From NCBI GenBank assembly GCA_024643785.1, contig JAHEMI010000179.1, positions 1 to 44,850 of the forward strand: 44,850 nucleotides of DNA, in the 5' to 3' direction. Below the pieces are notes generated by a model that did not search any database, was not told where the DNA came from, and saw only the letters and a list, made by a program, of their open reading frames with translations. This DNA is from Burkholderiaceae bacterium. Lineage in GTDB: Bacteria; Pseudomonadota; Gammaproteobacteria; Burkholderiales; Burkholderiaceae_E. The number at the start of each line of letters is the position of its first letter. Positions within the stretch are counted from its first letter, which is position 1. Both the position numbers and the translations under genes were made by a program. Shown here piece after piece: positions 1-9,231 of this stretch.

Positions 1-599
1 CCCACCGGCAGCGGCAACGCGCTGGCCCCGAGCTGCACCGCCTCCGCGCCGTGGCGCGCCTCGTCGTCCTTCATCTGGGCCACGATCGCCCGTGAGCGGG
101 CATCGCGTTCCGGCAGGCGCGCCAGATGGCCTTCGAGATGGCGCTCCACCTGGTCCTCGGTCTCGGCCACGAAGCCGAGGCTGACCTGGTCGCCGAGCTG
201 GCCGGCCACGACCCCGATCGCGAACGAGCTCGCGTACCAGAGCGGATTGAGGAGCGACGGCCGGGCCCCGAGTTCGTCGAGTCGGGTCCTGGTCCAGGCA
301 AGATGGTCGGCCTCTTCGTCGGCGGCCTCCAGCAGGTGCGAGCGCACTTCAGGGTTGCGTGCCACTGCCGCCTGCCCCTCGTAGAGCGCCTGGGCGCAGA
401 TCTCGCCGACGTGATTGACCCTCATCAGGGCCCCCGAGAGGCGCATCTCGTCGGGAGCAAGCGGCTGTTCCGGCTCGCTGATGCCCTGCGCCGGGTTCAG
501 CCGCACCGCGGGATGCGCCGAACTGAGCACTGCCAGCGAGCGCCCGAAGGCCGCGATCAGCTGGTCCCTGCGCGACAGCCCAACCACCGAGTCAACCAT
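1..599 (-). CDS. coq7: Coq7-type demethoxyubiquinone hydroxylase, 3' end cut by window
   Basis: The first 199 codons are visible; the stop lies beyond the window edge. Coq7 is a membrane-associated di-iron monooxygenase that hydroxylates the quinone ring late in ubiquinone synthesis. The ferritin-like metal ligands are readable in order: Glu in NHVGEI, ExxH in DEEADH, Glu in EDQVERH and ExxH in DDEARH. The ATG at 599 is preceded by AAGGGAG about 8 nt upstream. Before the conserved core there is a 50-residue N-terminal stretch, usual for the bacterial family. It is divergent from the porin, with 252 nt between the starts. Family assignment is firm; only the C-terminus is unseen. Confidence 0.95.
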   Translation of the reverse strand, partial: MVDSVVGLSRRDQLIAAFGRSLAVLSSAHPAVRLNPAQGISEPEQPLAPDEMRLSGALMRVNHVGEICAQALYEGQAAVARNPEVRSHLLEAADEEADHLAWTRTRLDELGARPSLLNPLWYASSFAIGVVAGQLGDQVSLGFVAETEDQVERHLEGHLARLPERDARSRAIVAQMKDDEARHGAEAVQLGASALPLPV

Positions 600-722
600 C
601 CCTGCCACTCCCTTACAAATTGGCGCCCCGACGACCGGGGCCGAGCCCCGAGCCAATGGCGTTGTTTGTTGCACACAAACGACAGGATAACCGGGAATTG
701 GTCACTGCCCGCGTCGATTCCT

Positions 723-750
723 TTGACCGCCCGTCCTTTTCCGCGACAAT
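723..750 (+). promoter_or_regulatory. Candidate sigma-70 promoter for the porin
   Basis: TTGACC (723-728) and GACAAT (745-750) are 16 nt apart and lie about 100 nt before the porin start. The -35 matches well and the -10 only moderately, so this is a weak motif call. The rest of the 600-851 intergenic stretch shows a small hairpin, GTTTGT/ACAAAC, at 664-680, and no other recognisable site. Confidence 0.3.
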
Positions 751-851
751 TGACCTGACTTCCGACCGAGATGCAAAAAGATTGTGCTCGGAAGGCGCGA
801 CGGCTAAGAAGAGCTGTCGGTGATTTGTCGACAACCCTAGGAGATTTACTC

Positions 852-1757
852 ATGAAGAAAACCCTACTCGCAGTGGCCGTCGCGGCTGCTCTGCCGGCTG
901 CTGCGTTCGCGCAAGTAACCCTGTATGGCGTGGCTGACATCGCCGTCTCGAAGATTACCGATTCGGACGCCAATATGAGCGCCAACGGCGGCGGCAACAA
1001 CGGCAACAGCCGTCTCGGCGTCAAAGGCACCGAAGATCTGGGCGGCGGCCTGAAGGCCTCGTTCAACTACGAAATGGCCGTGAACCCCGAAACGGGCGCG
1101 ACCGACAGCTCGACCTATCAGCGCGCTGCCTGGCTGCAACTCGACGGCGGCTTCGGCTCGCTGCGCATGGGCCGTTCGCTCTCGCCTTCGTTCTACGGCG
1201 TAGCCAACTGGGAACTGACCGGTACCGCCAACTATAGCGCCCAGTACAACACCTTCGGCGCCGCCGGCGGCGCGACCCGTAACAACAGCGCGTGGGCCTA
1301 CACCACCCCCAACTTCGGCGGCTTCAGCGCCACGCTGGGTTATGTGATGGACGCCGACAACGGTGGCAACTCGAAGATCGATGCCAACGCCGTGTATCGT
1401 TCGGGCCCGATGGTCGTTGCCCTGTCGTACAACAAGGTTGACGGTAGCGGCAGCGCCGGCTGGGCGCTCGGCGGCCAGTACAACTTCGGCATGGGCGTTG
1501 TCGCGGCGAGCGTCATCGACCAAGGCGACCAAGGCGCTGGCATCAAGGGTTACACCCTCGGTGGCGGCACCAAGCTTGGTCCGGTTGCCGTGGTTCTCGA
1601 CATTGCCCGCGTGACCACCAGCGGCCTCGAGTCCACCAACTACCTGCTCGAAGGCAAGTATCCGCTGTCGAAGGCCACCTTCGTGTACGGTACGGTTCTG
1701 CGTTTCGACCTGGCCGACAAGACCCAAACCAGCTTTGGTATCCGTCACAACTTCTGA
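852..1757 (+). CDS. General porin of the Burkholderiales OmpC-like type
   Basis: A 301-residue trimeric outer-membrane porin for passive diffusion of small hydrophilic solutes. The start is the ATG at 852, preceded by AGGAGA at 839-844; an upstream in-frame ATG at 771 would place residues before the signal peptide and has no ribosome site. Residues 1-21 form a classic signal peptide ending AAAFA, followed by the VTLYG first beta strand typical of Burkholderia and Bordetella porins. Glycine-rich amphipathic strands run through to the C-terminal GIRHNF, whose final Phe is the barrel-assembly signature. It is shorter than many porins in the family (about 350-390 residues). It is a single-gene unit closed by the terminator at 1794. 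Confidence 0.95.
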   Translation: MKKTLLAVAVAAALPAAAFAQVTLYGVADIAVSKITDSDANMSANGGGNNGNSRLGVKGTEDLGGGLKASFNYEMAVNPETGATDSSTYQRAAWLQLDGGFGSLRMGRSLSPSFYGVANWELTGTANYSAQYNTFGAAGGATRNNSAWAYTTPNFGGFSATLGYVMDADNGGNSKIDANAVYRSGPMVVALSYNKVDGSGSAGWALGGQYNFGMGVVAASVIDQGDQGAGIKGYTLGGGTKLGPVAVVLDIARVTTSGLESTNYLLEGKYPLSKATFVYGTVLRFDLADKTQTSFGIRHNF

Positions 1758-1793
1758 TGACCGGCTGACGTAAGTCAGCAGTCGTAAAGAAGT

Positions 1794-1828
1794 AAAAAGC
1801 CCCGCTGTTCGCAGCGGGGCTTTTTTTT
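1794..1828. terminator. Bidirectional rho-independent terminator between porin and fadD
   Basis: A perfect 9 bp stem, GCCCCGCTG / CAGCGGGGC (1799-1807 with 1812-1820), closes a TTCG tetraloop. A run of five A precedes it and eight T follow it, so it can end transcription from the porin (plus) and from fadD (minus). A second GC-rich imperfect hairpin (1832-1859) lies between it and the fadD stop. Confidence 0.93.
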
Positions 1829-1869
1829 GTTCCGGGACGCGCAGTGCGCGCCGCCCCGGTCTGGTCCCT

Positions 1870-3567
1870 TTAGCCCTTCTTCTTCAGTTCCTCGTCGCGC
1901 AACTCGCGGCGCAGGATCTTGCCGACGTTGGTCTTGGGCAACTCGGTGCGGAACTCGATGTGCTTCGGCCGCTTGTAGTTGGTCAGTTCCTTGGCGGCGA
2001 ATTCGATCAGCTCGCGTTCGGTCAGGCTGTCGCTCTTCTTGACGACGAAGAGCTTGACCGCTTCGCCGGAATGCTCGTCGGGCACGCCCACCGCCGCACA
2101 TTCGAGCACGCCCGGGTGCATCGCCACCACCCCTTCGACCTCGTTGGGATAGACGTTGAAACCCGACACCAGGATCATGTCCTTCTTGCGATCGATGATC
2201 GTGGTGTAGCCGCGCTCGTCCATGACGCCGATGTCGCCGCTCTTGAAGAAACCGTCGGCGGTCATGACCTTCGCGGTCTCTTCCGGTTTCTGCCAGTAGC
2301 CGGCCATTACCTGCGGACCGCGGATTGCGATCTCGCCGGGTTGGCCAAGCGGCACGGGATTGCCGTCGTCGTCGAGCAGCACGATGTCGGTCGAGGGCAG
2401 CGGCAGGCCGATCATGCCGCTGTAGGCATCGCTGTCGGTCGGATTGCAGACCGCCGAGGGCGATGTCTCGGAAAGGCCGTAGCCTTCGCAGATCGGGCAA
2501 CCGGTGAGCGCCAGCCAGGACTTGGCGACCGCCTCCTGCACTGCCATTCCGCCACCCATCGACACCCGCAGTTCGGAGAAGTCGACCTGCTTGAAACCGT
2601 CGTAGTGGGCCAGCGCGTTGTAGAGCGTGTTGACTGCCGGGAACATCGTGATCTTGTAGGGCAGGATCTCCTTGACCAGCGCCGGCAGGTCGCGCGGATT
2701 GGGAATCAGGATGTTGAGTCCGCCCACGCGCATCATCAGCAGGCAGTTAACGGTCAGCGCGAAGATGTGATACAGCGGCAGCGCGCACACCGTGACGCTT
2801 TGCTCGGGCGGCGGCGGCTTCCTGGGATTGCTCATCGCCGGCTGCATCCACGCTTCCGACTGCAGCACGTTGGCAAGGATGTTCTTGTGCAGCAGTGCTG
2901 CGCCCTTCGACACGCCGGTGGTGCCACCGGTGTACTGGAGGAACGCGTAGTCATCGTTGGTGATCGTGACCGGCTTGAAATTCAGCCGCGCGCCCTGTGC
3001 CAGCACCGCGTTGAAGCCGGTCGCGCCCGGCAGTTCGAAGGCCGGGACCATCTTCTTGACGTGGCGCACCACGAGATTCACCAGCGTGCCCTTGGCCAGG
3101 CCCAGCAGGTCGCCCATGGCGGCGACCACCACGTGCTTGACCGCGGTCTTCCCGATCACTTGCGCCAGCGTGCTGGCAAAGTTCTCGAGGATGAAGATTG
3201 CCTTGGCGCCGGAATCAGTGAGCTGGAATTCGAGCTCGCGCGGCGTGTAGAGCGGATTGACGTTGACCACCACCAGGCCCGCGCGCAGCACCCCGGCAAT
3301 GACCGCCGGATACTGCAGCACGTTGGGCATCATGATTGCGACCCGGTCGCCCTTCTGCAGGCCCTGGGCCTGCAGCCAGGCGGCGACGCGACGCGACATC
3401 TCGTCGACCTCGGCGAAGGTAATCGCCTTGCCCATCCCGACGTAGGCCTTGCGCGTGGCGTACTTGCTGAATGCCTCGTCGATCAGGTGCACCAGCGAGT
3501 TGTACTGTGAGTAGTCAATTTCCGCGGGCACGCCCGCGGGGTAGCTCTTGAGCCAGAAACGATCCAT
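1870..3567 (-). CDS. fadD: Long-chain fatty acid-CoA ligase
   Basis: A 565-residue acyl-adenylate-forming enzyme that activates long-chain fatty acids to acyl-CoA for beta-oxidation. The ATP/AMP signature YTGGTTGVSKGA is at about 212-223, the adenylation motif GYGLSET follows in the middle of the protein, and the C-terminal swinging domain carries SGDIGVMDERGY and DRKKDMI with the lysine-containing tail NVGKILRRELRDEE. Length and order match bacterial FadD. The ATG at 3567 is preceded by GGAGGGG. A CATAAT element on the minus strand near 3630 could be a -10, but I see no good -35. It is transcribed alone toward the bidirectional terminator. Confidence 0.95.
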   Translation of the reverse strand: MDRFWLKSYPAGVPAEIDYSQYNSLVHLIDEAFSKYATRKAYVGMGKAITFAEVDEMSRRVAAWLQAQGLQKGDRVAIMMPNVLQYPAVIAGVLRAGLVVVNVNPLYTPRELEFQLTDSGAKAIFILENFASTLAQVIGKTAVKHVVVAAMGDLLGLAKGTLVNLVVRHVKKMVPAFELPGATGFNAVLAQGARLNFKPVTITNDDYAFLQYTGGTTGVSKGAALLHKNILANVLQSEAWMQPAMSNPRKPPPPEQSVTVCALPLYHIFALTVNCLLMMRVGGLNILIPNPRDLPALVKEILPYKITMFPAVNTLYNALAHYDGFKQVDFSELRVSMGGGMAVQEAVAKSWLALTGCPICEGYGLSETSPSAVCNPTDSDAYSGMIGLPLPSTDIVLLDDDGNPVPLGQPGEIAIRGPQVMAGYWQKPEETAKVMTADGFFKSGDIGVMDERGYTTIIDRKKDMILVSGFNVYPNEVEGVVAMHPGVLECAAVGVPDEHSGEAVKLFVVKKSDSLTERELIEFAAKELTNYKRPKHIEFRTELPKTNVGKILRRELRDEELKKKG

Positions 3568-3658
3568 GTCCCCTCCATTGTCGAAATTCGACTCGCCGCG
3601 ACCGGCGCGACGAAGTTACGTCCAATTATGAACAAATTTCAGCGGCGTCGATACTCGC

Positions 3659-4723
3659 TCACGGTTCTGCGCCGAGACGCCGGTCACGCTGCGCCCGCGG
3701 GAGCTCGGCCAGTTCGCGCACCGCCGCATAGAAACCGGGCAGCGAGCCGCCCTGCTCTTCGAACATCTTCATGAAACCTGGCACCAGCTCGTTGTACTCC
3801 ACGACCGCGCCCAGGTGGGCGTTGGTGACGCCGCTGGCAAACCAGCGATCGTAGCCCGAGAACCCGCCCCAGCTCTGGCGCAACTCGCCGTAATCGCGCT
3901 GGAGCTCCGCCAGCACCGCGGCCTTGCGCGCGCGCTTGGCGTCGTCGCCAAGGTCGCTGCTGTAAACGCCCTCGAGCTGGGCACGATGCCGGCGCAACAG
4001 CGCGATGAATTCCCGCCGCCGCTCGGCAAACGCCTGGTAGCTGCGCCGCACCTGCAAGTTACCGGTTCGTTGCTCGTGCGCAGCCAGCCAGCGGGCAACG
4101 CCAATCTGTTCCACTGCGGTGGCGAACGACTCGTTGAAGCGCGAATCGTTCTTGACGTAGAGCACCTGATGGGCCAGTTCGTGAAAGATCAGCCGCGCCA
4201 TCTCGCCGTCCGGATAGCGGGTGAGGGTGTCGGGCAATGGGTCATCGAACCAGCCCAGTGTCGAATAGGCCGGAACGCCCGCGACCTGCACCTCGAGCCC
4301 GCGCTCACGCAACCGGGCGGCGTAACGCTCGGCGTCGTCCTGTTCGAAGTAGCCGCGGTAGCTGACGCAACCGGCGACCGGGAAACACCACCGCTCGAGT
4401 CGCAGCGAAAGCTCAGGCGCCGCGAACACGTTCCAGACGACGTATGGTCGCCCGATCCGGGCCAGCGACCGGTAACTGCCATTGTCCGGCAGCGCCAGTT
4501 CCGCCGACGCGAAAGTCCGCACCTCGCCCGCCAGTTCGAGCTTGGCCCGCAGCGCCGGTGACAGCCCCGGTTCCTGCAACACCTCGGCGATCGGCTCGGC
4601 GCTGTGCATCAGCGCCAGATGGCCCCGGACCGACTGCCAGTAATACGCCACGCCTTCGAGGGGCGCGGCGCACCCGCCCAGCAAACCTGCCGCGCAGACC
4701 GCCAACAGCGCGGACCGGAACAT
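3659..4723 (-). CDS. Lipoprotein zinc aminopeptidase (PF10023-type, putative)
   Basis: A 354-residue protein of the predicted aminopeptidase family PF10023. The N-terminus is a lipoprotein signal with lipobox LGGC (Cys18), so it is probably membrane-anchored on the periplasmic side. The zinc motif HELAH is at 181-185, with a downstream Glu198 in FNESF as likely third ligand. The conserved stretch PAYSTLGWFDDPLP (about 151-164) is characteristic of the family. The chosen ATG at 4723 overlaps the stop of the upstream molybdoenzyme gene as TGATG, implying translational coupling. Biochemical substrates of this family are poorly known; peptidase activity is inferred from the motif. Confidence 0.88.
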   Translation of the reverse strand: MFRSALLAVCAAGLLGGCAAPLEGVAYYWQSVRGHLALMHSAEPIAEVLQEPGLSPALRAKLELAGEVRTFASAELALPDNGSYRSLARIGRPYVVWNVFAAPELSLRLERWCFPVAGCVSYRGYFEQDDAERYAARLRERGLEVQVAGVPAYSTLGWFDDPLPDTLTRYPDGEMARLIFHELAHQVLYVKNDSRFNESFATAVEQIGVARWLAAHEQRTGNLQVRRSYQAFAERRREFIALLRRHRAQLEGVYSSDLGDDAKRARKAAVLAELQRDYGELRQSWGGFSGYDRWFASGVTNAHLGAVVEYNELVPGFMKMFEEQGGSLPGFYAAVRELAELPRAQRDRRLGAEP

Positions 4724-6798
4724 CAGTGGTCTTCTCCGGCTGCTTCGATCTCGACCAGGCAGTCGTAGAAGGTTGGCCCACCACCGAGATCGGTCAGGGC
4801 CTGTCCGGTGACCGCATTGACGTTGCGCCCGCGCGGCGCGAGTTTGTGCCACCACACGCCCCATCCCAGCACCACGCCCGGGCGGATGCGCTCGCTCACG
4901 CTGGCCCGCGCCAGGAACGCACCGCGATCGTTGAAGGCGCGCACCATGGCCCCATCGTTGATGCCGCGCGCGCCAGCATCGACGGGGTTGATGACGCACT
5001 CGGGCTCGCGCTCGCGCTCCGCGAGGCTGGCGACGTTGACGAACGTCGAGTTCAGGAAATGCCGCGCCGGCGGCGAGATGAACGACAGCGGATAGCGCCG
5101 GGCGAGTTCGGGATCAGCCGCCTGCGACTCGTAGGGCTCGAGGTAATCCGGCAACGGATCCCGCCCTTCTGCCGCCAGGCGATCGCTGACGAACTCGCAG
5201 CGGCCCGACGCCGTCGGAAAACCGCCCGCGGCAAAGGGCGCGGCTGGCACCGCCATCCTGAGCCAGCCCTTGCGGCGCAGGTCGGCGAGTGTCGCCCCAC
5301 CCAGCCTCGGGTCAGACCAGTCGATCGCGGCCGCGGCGATTTCTTCGTCGCTGGCGCGCAGCGCCGGCTCGTCGAAGCCCATCCGCGCCGCCAACTCGCG
5401 GAAGATCGCGGAATTGGGTCGGGCCTCCCCGGCGGGCGCCACCGCCGGCTCGTTGGCCACCAGATAGAGGTGGCCGTAGGCCTTGTGCAGGTCGAAGTGC
5501 TCGGGCTGCATCGTCGCCGGCAGCACGATATCGGCGTAATCGGCGGTGTCGGTCTGGAAATGCTCCAGCACGACGGTGAACAGGTCCTCGCGCGCGAATC
5601 CGGCGATCACCCGTTCGGACTGAGGTGCGACCGCCACCGGATTCGAGTTGTAGACCACCAGCGCCTCGACCGGCGGGTCGGCCGCGGCCAGCGCATCGCC
5701 AATTGTCGACATGTTGATAGTGCGCGGCATCACCGGCCAGCCGGGGATCAGGTCCGGCCTGGTCAGCGTCTTGTCGACCGGGAAATTGCCGCTCACGGAA
5801 AGCAGTGCACCTCCGGCGGGGTCGCGCCAGGCGCCGACCAGGGCCGGGAGACTGACGACTGCGCGCACTGCATTGGCGGCGCCATGGGTCCTGGCCAGGC
5901 CATAGTTGAGCCTGATCGCCGCCGGTTTGGTGGTGCCGTAGGCAACGGCCAGGTCGATGACTTCCTGCTCGGAGATGCCGCAGATCCCGGCCACGCGATG
6001 CGGCGGATAGGTTGCGGCGCGTTCGCGCAATGCCCCGAAACCGAAGGTGTAACGGGCAATGTAGTCATCGTCGAGCAGGCCGCGCTCGATGAGCACGTTC
6101 ATCATGCCGAGCGCCAGCGCGGCATCGGTGCCGGGCCGCAGGGCGATGTGCGCGTCGCACTTCTCGGCGGTGTCGCTGCGATAGGGGTCGATCGCGATGA
6201 GCCGCGCGCCGTTGCGCCGCGCCTGCTGCGCCAGGCTCCAGAAGTGCAGGTTGGAGGTAATCGAGTTCGACCCCCAGATCAGGATCAGGCGCGAATCCGC
6301 GAACCGCTCGACGTCCATCCCGACCGAGCCGCCCAGCGTCTGGCTCAACCCTGCCATGCCCGCCGACGAGCAAATCGTGCGCTCGAGCAGCGAAGCGCCG
6401 AGGCGATGGAAAAAGCGCGACGCCATCCCCTCGCCCTGGACAAATCCCATTGTGCCAGCATAGCTATAGGGGAGGATGCGCTGCGGATCGCGCGCCGCGA
6501 TGCGGCCCAGCCGCGCGGCGACGATCTCGAGCGCCTCGTCCCAACTGATGCGCTCGAAGCGCCCCTCGCCCTTGGCGCCGACGCGGCGCAGCGGCACCGT
6601 GAGCCGCTCCGGGTGGTAGATCCGCTCCGGATAGCGGGCGACCTTGGTGCAGAGCGCTCCGCGAGTGGTTGGGTGCTCCGGGTCGCCGGCCACCCGGGTC
6701 ACCATTCCCCCCTCGACGGTCACCAGCAGGGCGCAGGTGTCAGGGCAGTCGTGGGGGCAGGCGCCACGGACAATTCGGGGGGCGGTGGCTGTGGTCAT
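4723..6798 (-). CDS. Molybdopterin-dependent oxidoreductase with N-terminal Fe-S site
   Basis: A 691-residue protein of the DMSO-reductase superfamily (bis-molybdopterin enzymes). The N-terminal Fe4S4 motif has Cys14, Cys18, Cys22 and Cys50. The motif GSNSITSNLHFW and a C-terminal molybdopterin dinucleotide-binding domain ending near GGGPTFYDCLVEIE follow. There is no Tat signal, so it is probably cytoplasmic. The substrate cannot be read from sequence: the family includes formate dehydrogenase-like and many uncharacterised enzymes, and no electron-transfer or membrane subunit is adjacent. The ATG at 6798 has a modest GAGAG site just upstream. It is coupled to the downstream aminopeptidase and divergent from the M20 operon (167 nt apart). 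Confidence 0.92.
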   Translation of the reverse strand: MTTATAPRIVRGACPHDCPDTCALLVTVEGGMVTRVAGDPEHPTTRGALCTKVARYPERIYHPERLTVPLRRVGAKGEGRFERISWDEALEIVAARLGRIAARDPQRILPYSYAGTMGFVQGEGMASRFFHRLGASLLERTICSSAGMAGLSQTLGGSVGMDVERFADSRLILIWGSNSITSNLHFWSLAQQARRNGARLIAIDPYRSDTAEKCDAHIALRPGTDAALALGMMNVLIERGLLDDDYIARYTFGFGALRERAATYPPHRVAGICGISEQEVIDLAVAYGTTKPAAIRLNYGLARTHGAANAVRAVVSLPALVGAWRDPAGGALLSVSGNFPVDKTLTRPDLIPGWPVMPRTINMSTIGDALAAADPPVEALVVYNSNPVAVAPQSERVIAGFAREDLFTVVLEHFQTDTADYADIVLPATMQPEHFDLHKAYGHLYLVANEPAVAPAGEARPNSAIFRELAARMGFDEPALRASDEEIAAAAIDWSDPRLGGATLADLRRKGWLRMAVPAAPFAAGGFPTASGRCEFVSDRLAAEGRDPLPDYLEPYESQAADPELARRYPLSFISPPARHFLNSTFVNVASLAEREREPECVINPVDAGARGINDGAMVRAFNDRGAFLARASVSERIRPGVVLGWGVWWHKLAPRGRNVNAVTGQALTDLGGGPTFYDCLVEIEAAGEDH

Positions 6799-6965
6799 TT
6801 GCTCTCGATCCGGATCCTGGCTGAACGCTGTGGGCAGAGCCTACACCAGCGGACCCCGGCGCGGGTGGCCCGGCGAGCCGCGGTGGCCGGCGCCCCTGCT
6901 ATGGGCAGGCACACCGAATGCTAATATGATTTGCTTCGCGTCACTCCTGTCTGGCGGTTGGACCC

Positions 6966-8159
6966 ATGAAACTAGTTGAAGAAATTGCCGGGTTTGCCCC
7001 GGAAATCGCTACCCTGCGCCGCGAGATCCACGCGCATCCCGAACTCTGCTATGAAGAGCACCGCACCGCAGAACTGGTAGCGACCCAGCTCGCGGGATGG
7101 GGCATCGAGGTTTCGCGCGGACTGGGCGGCACCGGCGTAGTCGGGACGATTCGCGCCGGCACCAGCAAGCGTTCGATCGGGCTGCGTGCCGACATGGATG
7201 CGCTGCCGATGACCGAGCACAACGGCTTCGAACATCGCTCGAGCACCCCGGGCCGGATGCACGCCTGCGGTCACGACGGGCACGTGGCGATGCTGCTGGC
7301 CGCGGCGCGCCATCTTGCCAGCCACCGCAACTTCGACGGCGTCGTGCACCTGATCTTCCAGCCCGCCGAAGAGGGCGGTGCCGGTGCGCGCAAGATGATC
7401 GAGGACGGGCTCTTCAGGCAATTCCCCTGCGACGCGGTTTTCGGCGTGCACAACTGGCCCGGCCTGCCCGTGGGTGAGTTTGCGGTCGCGCCCGGTCCGG
7501 TGATGGCCTCGAGCAACGAGTTCCAGATCGTGATCACCGGCAAGGGTGGCCACGCCGCCGCCCCGCACCTGGCGGTCGACCCCGTGCTGGTCGCCTGCCA
7601 GTTGGTGATGGCGCTACAGACCATCGTCACCCGCAACAAGAAGCCAATCGAATCGGCGGTGCTCTCGGTCACCCAGATCCACACCGGCGAGACCAGCAAC
7701 GTCATCCCCGATACCGCGGCGATCGAAGGCACGGTACGCACCTTCAGCCTCGAAGCGCTCGACGTGATCGAGCAGCGCATGCGCGAGATCGCCGCCGGGC
7801 TGCCGCCGGTCTTCGGCGCCACGGCCGAGTTTAGTTTTCATCGCAACTACCCGCCGACGATCAACCACGAACGCGAGAGCCTCTTTGCCCGCGAGGTGCT
7901 TGCCGAGATGATCGGCGCGGACGCGGTGCAAGTCTGCGAGCCGACCATGGGCTCGGAGGACTTTTCCTACATGCTGCTGGAGCGCCCGGGCAGCTACGTG
8001 CTGATCGGCAACGGCGACGGCGAACACCGCGCCAGCGGGCACGGCGAAGGGCCATGCACACTGCACAATCCCAACTACGATTTCAACGACGACCTGATCC
8101 CGCTGGGCGCAAGCTTCTGGGTCAGGCTGGTCGAGAAGTTCCTGTCGCAGCCCGCTTGA
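6966..8159 (+). CDS. M20 family amidohydrolase (hippurate / N-acyl amino acid hydrolase type), copy 1
   Basis: A 397-residue cytosolic metal-dependent amidohydrolase expected to cleave acyl groups or short peptides from amino acids. The metal and catalytic residues of the M20D class are present: Asp in RADMDALP, CGHDGH (Cys101, His103), the paired Glu135-Glu136 in QPAEE, a dimerisation-domain His in HAAAPH, and the C-terminal HNPNYDFND. There is no signal peptide. It is the first gene of a seven-gene plus-strand operon with a peptide-type ABC transporter, which suggests it processes the imported compound. It is clearly paralogous to the gene at 9232. The true substrate (hippurate, acyl-amino acid, dipeptide) cannot be decided. 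Confidence 0.95.
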   Translation: MKLVEEIAGFAPEIATLRREIHAHPELCYEEHRTAELVATQLAGWGIEVSRGLGGTGVVGTIRAGTSKRSIGLRADMDALPMTEHNGFEHRSSTPGRMHACGHDGHVAMLLAAARHLASHRNFDGVVHLIFQPAEEGGAGARKMIEDGLFRQFPCDAVFGVHNWPGLPVGEFAVAPGPVMASSNEFQIVITGKGGHAAAPHLAVDPVLVACQLVMALQTIVTRNKKPIESAVLSVTQIHTGETSNVIPDTAAIEGTVRTFSLEALDVIEQRMREIAAGLPPVFGATAEFSFHRNYPPTINHERESLFAREVLAEMIGADAVQVCEPTMGSEDFSYMLLERPGSYVLIGNGDGEHRASGHGEGPCTLHNPNYDFNDDLIPLGASFWVRLVEKFLSQPA

Positions 8160-8214
8160 TCACCGACGACGAGCAGGCCGGACACCGCACGACGATCACG
8201 GGCAGACGAGCGCT

Positions 8215-9195
8215 ATGCTGGCTTTCGTAATCCAACGCCTGGTCCAGGCTACGCTGGTAATGCTGGTGGTCGCCTTCATTTCGTTCGCGCTCTTCCAGTA
8301 CGTCGGCGATCCGATCCTGGCGATGGTCGGGCAGGAAACCTCGCAGGAAGATCGCGCCGCGCTGCGCCAGAGCCTCGGCCTGGACAAGCCCTTCTATGTC
8401 CAGTTCGTGCACTTCGCCGGCCGGGCCGCGCAGGGCGAATTCGGCATCTCCTACCGTCAGGGCCGCAAGGTCTCGACGCTGATGAAGGAGCGTTTCCCGG
8501 CGACCCTCGAGTTGTCGCTGGTGGCGGCGGTGCTGGCACTGGTGATCGGCGTGCCAATGGGGGTGTACACAGCGCTACGCAAGGACTCGTTCCTGTCGAA
8601 TGTGTTCCTGGCCGGTTCGCTGCTCGGAGTATCGCTGCCCACCTTCCTGATCGGAATCCTGCTGATCCTGGTCTTCGCGGTGCTGCTCGGCTGGCTGCCG
8701 TCCTACGGGCGCGGCGACATCGTCTCGATTGGCTGGTGGACCAGCAGCCTGCTGGGCGGCGGCTGGAAGAACCTGGTGCTGCCCTCGATCACCTTGTGCC
8801 TGTTCCAGCTGACGCTGATCCTGCGGCTGGTGCGCGCCGAAATGCTCGAAGTCCTGCGTACCGACTACATCAAGTTCGCCCGCGCCCGCGGCCTGAGCGA
8901 CCGCGCGGTTCACTTCGGGCATGCGCTCAAGAACACCCTGGTGCCGGTGATCACGATCACCGGGCTGCAACTGGGCTCGATCATCGCCTTCGCGATCATC
9001 ACCGAGACGGTGTTCCAGTGGCCAGGGATGGGATTGCTCTTCATCCAGGCGGTGCAAAGCGCCGATATTCCGATCATGGCCGCCTACCTGATCATGATCG
9101 CGCTCATCTTCGTGGTCATCAATCTCGCCGTCGACCTGCTCTACTTCGCAGTCGATCCGCGCCTGCGGGTTGATCGCGCGGCTGCGGCACATTGA
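8215..9195 (+). CDS. Peptide-type ABC transporter permease B (DppB/OppB family), system 1
   Basis: A 326-residue inner-membrane permease that forms half of the transport channel. It begins with the typical DppB helix (FVIQRLVQATLVMLVVAF), has the periplasmic segment up to residue about 90, and then five further hydrophobic segments. The EAA loop that docks with the ATPase is visible around EVLRTDYIKFARARGLSD. The gene sits 55 nt after the first M20 gene and 36 nt before the second, so it is separated from its partner permease C by two genes, an unusual order. The ATG at 8215 follows a weak GACGAG site. Confidence 0.95.
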   Translation: MLAFVIQRLVQATLVMLVVAFISFALFQYVGDPILAMVGQETSQEDRAALRQSLGLDKPFYVQFVHFAGRAAQGEFGISYRQGRKVSTLMKERFPATLELSLVAAVLALVIGVPMGVYTALRKDSFLSNVFLAGSLLGVSLPTFLIGILLILVFAVLLGWLPSYGRGDIVSIGWWTSSLLGGGWKNLVLPSITLCLFQLTLILRLVRAEMLEVLRTDYIKFARARGLSDRAVHFGHALKNTLVPVITITGLQLGSIIAFAIITETVFQWPGMGLLFIQAVQSADIPIMAAYLIMIALIFVVINLAVDLLYFAVDPRLRVDRAAAAH

Positions 9196-9231
9196 TTCCA
9201 GACCACGACCAACCGGACGACGCTGAGGCCG

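Noticed and set aside
1960-3510. Long plus-strand open frame opposite fadD
   Set aside because: Shadow of fadD; composition is His/Arg/Asp-rich with no recognisable domain or ribosome site.
4444-6924. A very long open frame (826 codons) on the plus strand opposite the molybdoenzyme and aminopeptidase genes
   Set aside because: It is antisense to two well-supported genes, has no family resemblance and the Arg/Gly/Ala-rich composition of a high-GC shadow frame.
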